From: JAHHTP01 sp964587555
GTDB taxonomy: Bacteria > Bacillota > Clostridia > Oscillospirales > Ruminococcaceae
Reading direction: 5' to 3'
Length of the DNA: 64,000 nucleotides
Assembly: GCA_964587555.1 (NCBI GenBank)
Contig: CAZPLR010000004.1
Span: 1 to 64,000 of the forward strand
This document shows positions 60,396-64,000 of this stretch, in pieces. The notes under the pieces are model-generated. The model was given only the letters and a program-made list of their open reading frames with translations, did not search any database and was not told the origin of the DNA. The first letter of the stretch is position 1. Each line of letters opens with the position of its first letter. The position numbers and the translations under genes are program-made.

Positions 60396-60404
60396 GCGAA
60401 AAAA

Positions 60405-60440
60405 TAAAAAAATTCCGCCATACAAAGGTATGGCGGAAAA
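60405..60440 (-). terminator. intrinsic terminator after the Sel1-repeat gene
   Basis: TTCCGCCATAC-CTTT-GTATGGCGGAA followed by TTTTTT on the minus strand. Confidence 0.92.
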
Positions 60441-60454
60441 GGCCTGTATTATCA

Positions 60455-61522
60455 CTAGCATTGTTCTTCGGAATTTGCGGCTTCAAAAGCCTCCTTCGCA
60501 GTATCCTCCATTGCAGTCAGATCGGCATCCTGCGGAACATCTTCATCGGCTGGATAGGAAATCGGCGGTTCTTCTTCCGCGGTATCTTCCATGACCGTAT
60601 CGCAGCCCTTACAGCCGCTGCAATCGCCTAAGCAGTCCTCATTGTCCTCAGCAGCCGGAATGCTGGACGCTTCCTCATCCTCCTGCGGCGTAGTGATCGG
60701 GATGTCAAAGATACCGGATTCCTCTGCATCATCAACCTCTTCCTGATCATCATCCAGCAGATCGTCATCCCAGAACATATCGGTGTCAAGCGGCAGATAA
60801 TCAAGCTCCAAGCCATTCCACATCGCATCCATATCGTTCTTTTCCTCTTCCGAAAGATCCGGATGGCGTTTTTCATACCACTCGCGCACAAGCTCCACAG
60901 GAAAATCGGTTTCATCAGCGGTAACGTCAGCCAGTTCGCCTAAAACATCTTTCGCGCTCTCATCTCCGGAGGCAGCAGCCATTGCATACCAGTAAAATGC
61001 GTCCAGCGGATTGACCTCGGTTCCCTTACCGGACTCATAACATTCCGCCAGCATCGCCCAAGACGGCTCGTAGCCCCCCTCCGCCGCATCGCGGTAAAGC
61101 GTAAAGCAGCTTTCATAATCCTGCATCACGCCCAAGCCCTCGGCGTACATCTCAGCCAGCACGCAGGCGGCTTCATAGTTGCCCATTTTGGCGGCATTGC
61201 GGAAGCACTCCGCCGCCTTCAACAGGTGCTGCGGCTCCTCCTCGTCTGCCGCAAGCAGTTGTCCCTTAGCAAGCCAGTCCTCAGCAGAAAGCTTTGCCGG
61301 ACGGGATTTTCTCGCCGGCTTTTTCTTCGGCTCTGCTGTTTCTTCCGGCTGCTCCTCACACGCATGGACTGCGTTGGTTTCACCAGCGGTATCGCCAGCC
61401 GTTTCTTCCTGCGGATTCTGAGCCGCTTTTTTCGCCGTCTGCTGTTTATTCAGCTGATAAAGTGCAACGGCAGCGCCGCCGATCAACGCGCCAACGCCTA
61501 AAATTTTGAAAAGATTTGCCAT
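60455..61522 (-). CDS. membrane-anchored Sel1/TPR-like repeat protein with acidic tail
   Basis: 355 residues, start after CGGAGG. One hydrophobic segment (about 5-23), a Lys/Pro-rich linker, then Sel1-type repeats (about 78-185; e.g. AAKMGNYEAACVLAEMYAEG and DAAEGGYEPSWAMLAECYES). The last about 130 residues are extremely acidic, with a Cys cluster DCLGDCSGCKGCD (about 296-308) that could bind metal. Sel1 repeats mediate protein contacts. The partner is unknown; it is a single gene with its own promoter and terminator. Confidence 0.75.
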   Translation of the reverse strand: MANLFKILGVGALIGGAAVALYQLNKQQTAKKAAQNPQEETAGDTAGETNAVHACEEQPEETAEPKKKPARKSRPAKLSAEDWLAKGQLLAADEEEPQHLLKAAECFRNAAKMGNYEAACVLAEMYAEGLGVMQDYESCFTLYRDAAEGGYEPSWAMLAECYESGKGTEVNPLDAFYWYAMAAASGDESAKDVLGELADVTADETDFPVELVREWYEKRHPDLSEEEKNDMDAMWNGLELDYLPLDTDMFWDDDLLDDDQEEVDDAEESGIFDIPITTPQEDEEASSIPAAEDNEDCLGDCSGCKGCDTVMEDTAEEEPPISYPADEDVPQDADLTAMEDTAKEAFEAANSEEQC

Positions 61523-61576
61523 CTTATAGTCCTCCGTTTCATTCGCTTTGCAGGCTGCAAAGACCTTTATATTTAT

Positions 61577-61585
61577 ATTATAGCA
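61577..61585 (-). promoter_or_regulatory. extended -10 promoter of the Sel1-repeat gene
   Basis: TGCTATAAT on the minus strand (TATAAT at 61577-61582). A TTGCAG 19 bases upstream is the best -35. Confidence 0.5.
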
Positions 61586-61646
61586 CGAAAAAGTCCAAAT
61601 GCTGCAAATAAATCGTGTACCAATTGTAAATTAAAGATGAAAGCCG

Positions 61647-63620
61647 TCAATCCTTGCCCTGCAGCGCGCGGATCTTGTCGCGCAGGAAAGCCGCATGCTC
61701 GAATTCCAGAAGCTTTGCCGCCTCCTTCATCTCGTGGGTGAGCTTTTCGATCTCCACCTGCTTCTGCGCAGCGGTCAGGGTGTGATTCTTTCCCTTTCCT
61801 TTCGGCTCCTTATGCGATATTTCAATGATCTCTCTGACGTCCTTGCGGATCGTCTGCGGCGTGATGCCGTGTTCCTCATTATATGCCTGCTGGATTCTGC
61901 GGCGGCGGTTGGTTTCTTCAATTGCCGCAAGCATCTGCGGCGTTACCTCGTCGGCGTACATAATGACCTGACCGGAAACGTTTCGCGCCGCGCGTCCGAT
62001 GGTCTGGATCAGCGAGGTTTCACTGCGCAGAAAGCCCGCCTTATCCGCGTCTAAAATACAGACAAGCGACACCTCAGGAATATCCAGCCCCTCGCGCAGC
62101 AGGTTGATGCCAACCAGCACGTCAAATACGCCAAGCCGAAGATCACGGATGATCTCCATACGTTCAATTGTATCGATATCGTGGTGCATATAACGCACCT
62201 TGATGCCGTTTTTCTCCAAATAAGCGGTCAGATCCTCCGCCATCTTTTTGGTCAGCGTAGTGATAAGCACACGCTCGCCCCTTTCGCTGCGCAGCCGTAT
62301 TTCAGACTGCAGATCCTCGATCTGACCTTCAATAGGCTTAACAATCACCTCCGGATCAATCAAACCGGTCGGTCGGATCACTTGCTCCACCACCTGCGTC
62401 GAATGCTCCCGCTCAAACGTCCCCGGCGTCGCGCTGACATAAACAACCTGATTTAACCGCTCGCGGAATTCTCCAAAGTTAAGCGGGCGGTTATCATAGG
62501 CGCTCGGCAGCCGGAATCCATAATCGATCAGCGTTTCCTTTCTTGCGCGATCTCCCGCGTACATTCCGCCGATCTGCGGTACGCTGACATGTGACTCGTC
62601 GATAAACATGAGGTAATCCTTCGGGAAATGGTCGAATAGAGTATATGGCGTTGACCCGGGCGCGCGTCCGGAAAGCACACGGGAATAATTCTCGATCCCC
62701 TTGCAGAAGCCGATCTCCCGCAGCATCTCCACATCGTAGCGTGTGCGCTGCTCGATGCGCTGCGCCTCCAAAAGCTTACCTCGGTCGGTAAAAAACTTCA
62801 CCCGTTCCGCCATCTCGCGCTCCAGCTCATCCGCCGCCTGCTCCAGCTTTTCCGGCGGTACAATATAGTGAGACGCGGGGTAAATCGCAACGTGGTCGAT
62901 ATACTGCTTCACCGCGCCGGTCAACGGGTTGATCTCCGCGATCCGGTCGATCTCTTCCCCAAAAAATTCGACGCGGATTGCCGTTTCACCCGAATATGCC
63001 GGAAATATCTCCAATACGTCGCCGTGTGCGCGAAATTTATTGCGGACGAAGTTGACGTCGTTTCGCTCATACTGGATCCGGACCAAGTCCTTCATGATTT
63101 CATCCCGGTCGCGCTCGGTTCCAACGCGCAGCGAGATTACCATGCTGCGGTAGTCAATCGGGCTGCCAAGCGAATAGATGCAGGATACGCTCGCAACGAT
63201 GATTACGTCCCGCCGCTCTGCCAAAGCGCTGGTTGCAGAATGCCTGAGCTTGTCGATCTCGTCATTGATCGCGCTGTCTTTTTCAATATAGGTATCGGTC
63301 TGCGGAATATACGCCTCCGGTTGGTAGTAATCGTAGTAGGATACATAGTACTCAACCGCATTATGCGGGAAAAACTCCTTTAGCTCGCTGCAAAGCTGTG
63401 CCGCAAGCGTTTTATTGTGCGCGAACACCAACGTTGGACGGTTCACCTGCGCAATTACGTTTGCCATCGTAAAGGTCTTTCCCGAACCAGTCACGCCAAG
63501 CAGCGTCTGTTCCTTATCTCCGCGCTGTATGCCGTTTACAAGCGCCTTGATCGCCTGCGGCTGATCTCCGGTCGGACGATAATCCGACACCAGCTCAAAA
63601 TGATCTAAAATTTTTTTCAT
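61647..63620 (-). CDS. uvrB: excinuclease ABC subunit B
   Basis: 657 residues. Walker A GVTGSGKT (about 42-49), the beta-hairpin region YYVSYYDYYQPEAYIPQTDT, helicase motifs with DESH and QTIGRAARN, and the C-terminal UVR motif (about 620-655) that binds UvrC. UvrB verifies damage in nucleotide excision repair. uvrA is not on the downstream side; the upstream gene is cut by the window edge. Confidence 0.97.
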   Translation of the reverse strand: MKKILDHFELVSDYRPTGDQPQAIKALVNGIQRGDKEQTLLGVTGSGKTFTMANVIAQVNRPTLVFAHNKTLAAQLCSELKEFFPHNAVEYYVSYYDYYQPEAYIPQTDTYIEKDSAINDEIDKLRHSATSALAERRDVIIVASVSCIYSLGSPIDYRSMVISLRVGTERDRDEIMKDLVRIQYERNDVNFVRNKFRAHGDVLEIFPAYSGETAIRVEFFGEEIDRIAEINPLTGAVKQYIDHVAIYPASHYIVPPEKLEQAADELEREMAERVKFFTDRGKLLEAQRIEQRTRYDVEMLREIGFCKGIENYSRVLSGRAPGSTPYTLFDHFPKDYLMFIDESHVSVPQIGGMYAGDRARKETLIDYGFRLPSAYDNRPLNFGEFRERLNQVVYVSATPGTFEREHSTQVVEQVIRPTGLIDPEVIVKPIEGQIEDLQSEIRLRSERGERVLITTLTKKMAEDLTAYLEKNGIKVRYMHHDIDTIERMEIIRDLRLGVFDVLVGINLLREGLDIPEVSLVCILDADKAGFLRSETSLIQTIGRAARNVSGQVIMYADEVTPQMLAAIEETNRRRRIQQAYNEEHGITPQTIRKDVREIIEISHKEPKGKGKNHTLTAAQKQVEIEKLTHEMKEAAKLLEFEHAAFLRDKIRALQGKD

Positions 63621-63682
63621 GCACGCTATCGCTCCCTCCGCGCTTTGCCTTGCTTCCTCTTATTGATGCGCCGTATGTCACT

Positions 63683-63711
63683 AGTATATCACACTGCCAT
63701 CAAGATTACAA
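63683..63711 (-). promoter_or_regulatory. sigma-A promoter of uvrB
   Basis: TTGTAA (63706-63711, overlapping the stop codon of the upstream gene), 17-base spacer, TATACT (63683-63688). No LexA-type palindrome was recognised. Confidence 0.6.
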
Positions 63712-64000
63712 GCGCCCCGTGAAAACGGCTTCTTGCCTGCCCCAGCGCTTATCCCGCTCCCATCGAAGCAGCGGATGGATCGCGCCATAAACGATGTCGT
63801 CGCATCCGCAGAATGCCGGCGCAAGCTCCTCGCAGGCATATCGCATACAAAATTCTACATATGGCAGCGAAGTACACTCCGCTCCCGCGCTGTCGCCCTG
63901 TATCAAACGGAATGAAAAGCCGCCTCCGCTGCCGACAACAGCCTGTCCGCTCGATACAGTCCGCCATAATACCACAAATCCCACGCATAAATCACCACTG
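63706..64000 (-). CDS. unidentified gene, 3' portion, possible frameshift
   Basis: The frame ending at 63706 is open to the window edge and its last about 60 codons look well coded (LPYVEFCMRYACEELAPAFC, GAIHPLLRWERDKRWG). The region from 64000 to about 63905 looks better coded in another frame (VIYAWDLWYYGGLYRADRLL), which stops at 63903. Either an upstream gene ends and a second overlaps it, or a one-base slip occurred near the TTTT at about 63910. I do not recognise the protein. Confidence 0.45.
   Translation of the reverse strand, partial: SGDLCVGFVVLWRTVSSGQAVVGSGGGFSFRLIQGDSAGAECTSLPYVEFCMRYACEELAPAFCGCDDIVYGAIHPLLRWERDKRWGRQEAVFTGRL

Noticed and set aside
1..64000. CRISPR arrays, insertion sequences, prophage genes, rRNA or tRNA genes
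   Set aside because: No regularly spaced repeats, transposase or phage motifs, or cloverleaf sequences were recognised in the intergenic regions. tRNA scanning by eye is imperfect.

Overview
The window comes from an endospore-forming, low-to-mid GC Firmicute, most likely a gut clostridium of the Oscillospiraceae/Ruminococcaceae type. Sporulation genes are spread through it (spoIIP, spoIIQ, yqfC/yqfD, a ylbJ-like gene). Gene order is typically clostridial (phoH-ybeY-dgkA-era-recO-mutS2; ylxM-ffh-rpsP-khpA-rimM-trmD; cmk-plsC-ispH/rpsA). Ribosome binding sites are AGGAGG or AGAAAGGA, and most promoters are near-consensus sigma-A with 17-base spacers. No rRNA, tRNA, CRISPR array, insertion sequence or prophage gene was seen. 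Two 100-N gaps show that this is a draft scaffold. Genus and family are inferred from content and were not tested.

Left part (1-7900): the start of gapA on the minus strand; a two-gene cassette with a Ser-Gly repeat protein and a glycosyltransferase-like protein; an overlapping pair that look like a degenerate sensor kinase and a degenerate phosphoesterase; a PH-like membrane protein; a G5/3D-domain cell-wall protein whose promoter sits among seven GTAAC/GTTAC motifs; and spoIIP with a small membrane protein behind it.

Middle (7900-36800), mostly minus strand: housekeeping operons for DNA repair, ribosome maturation and cell envelope (phoH to mutS2; murA-walJ-rlmH); a lipid kinase; an FMN-riboswitch-controlled riboflavin transporter ribU; serC-serA; spoIIQ; HPr; the signal-recognition and translation operon ylxM to trmD; rpiR-baiN-cmk-plsC-ispH/rpsA; a DivIVA-like gene with a fumarase beta subunit; and yqfC-yqfD.

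Plus-strand block (37000-49400): ylbJ-like, then ruvC-ruvA-ruvB, a methyltransferase, the ECF transporter energy module ecfA1-ecfA2-ecfT (which would power RibU), truA, a DUF5711-like protein, a CvpA-like protein and a ClpE-like unfoldase.

Right part (49400-64000): VanZ-like, a small conserved protein and the CCA-adding enzyme on the minus strand; a divergent SLOG-Nudix-YcxB cassette; a Gfo/Idh/MocA oxidoreductase; the queuosine precursor operon queD-queE-folE-queC-queF behind a preQ1-type riboswitch and terminator; an amidohydrolase with a deleted Nudix remnant; a small broken gene spanning the second gap; DUF2325/DUF3793 behind palindromic operators; a Sel1-repeat protein; uvrB; and an incomplete gene at the edge.

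The points I rate highest are: two adjacent pseudoenzyme-like genes; paired palindromes placed to repress DUF2325/DUF3793; the preQ1 leader with extra hairpins; the GTAAC cluster around the 3D-protein promoter; the overlapping SLOG-Nudix-YcxB cassette; and the fact that both gaps are flanked by identical 55-base sequences, one of them next to an apparent one-base frameshift.
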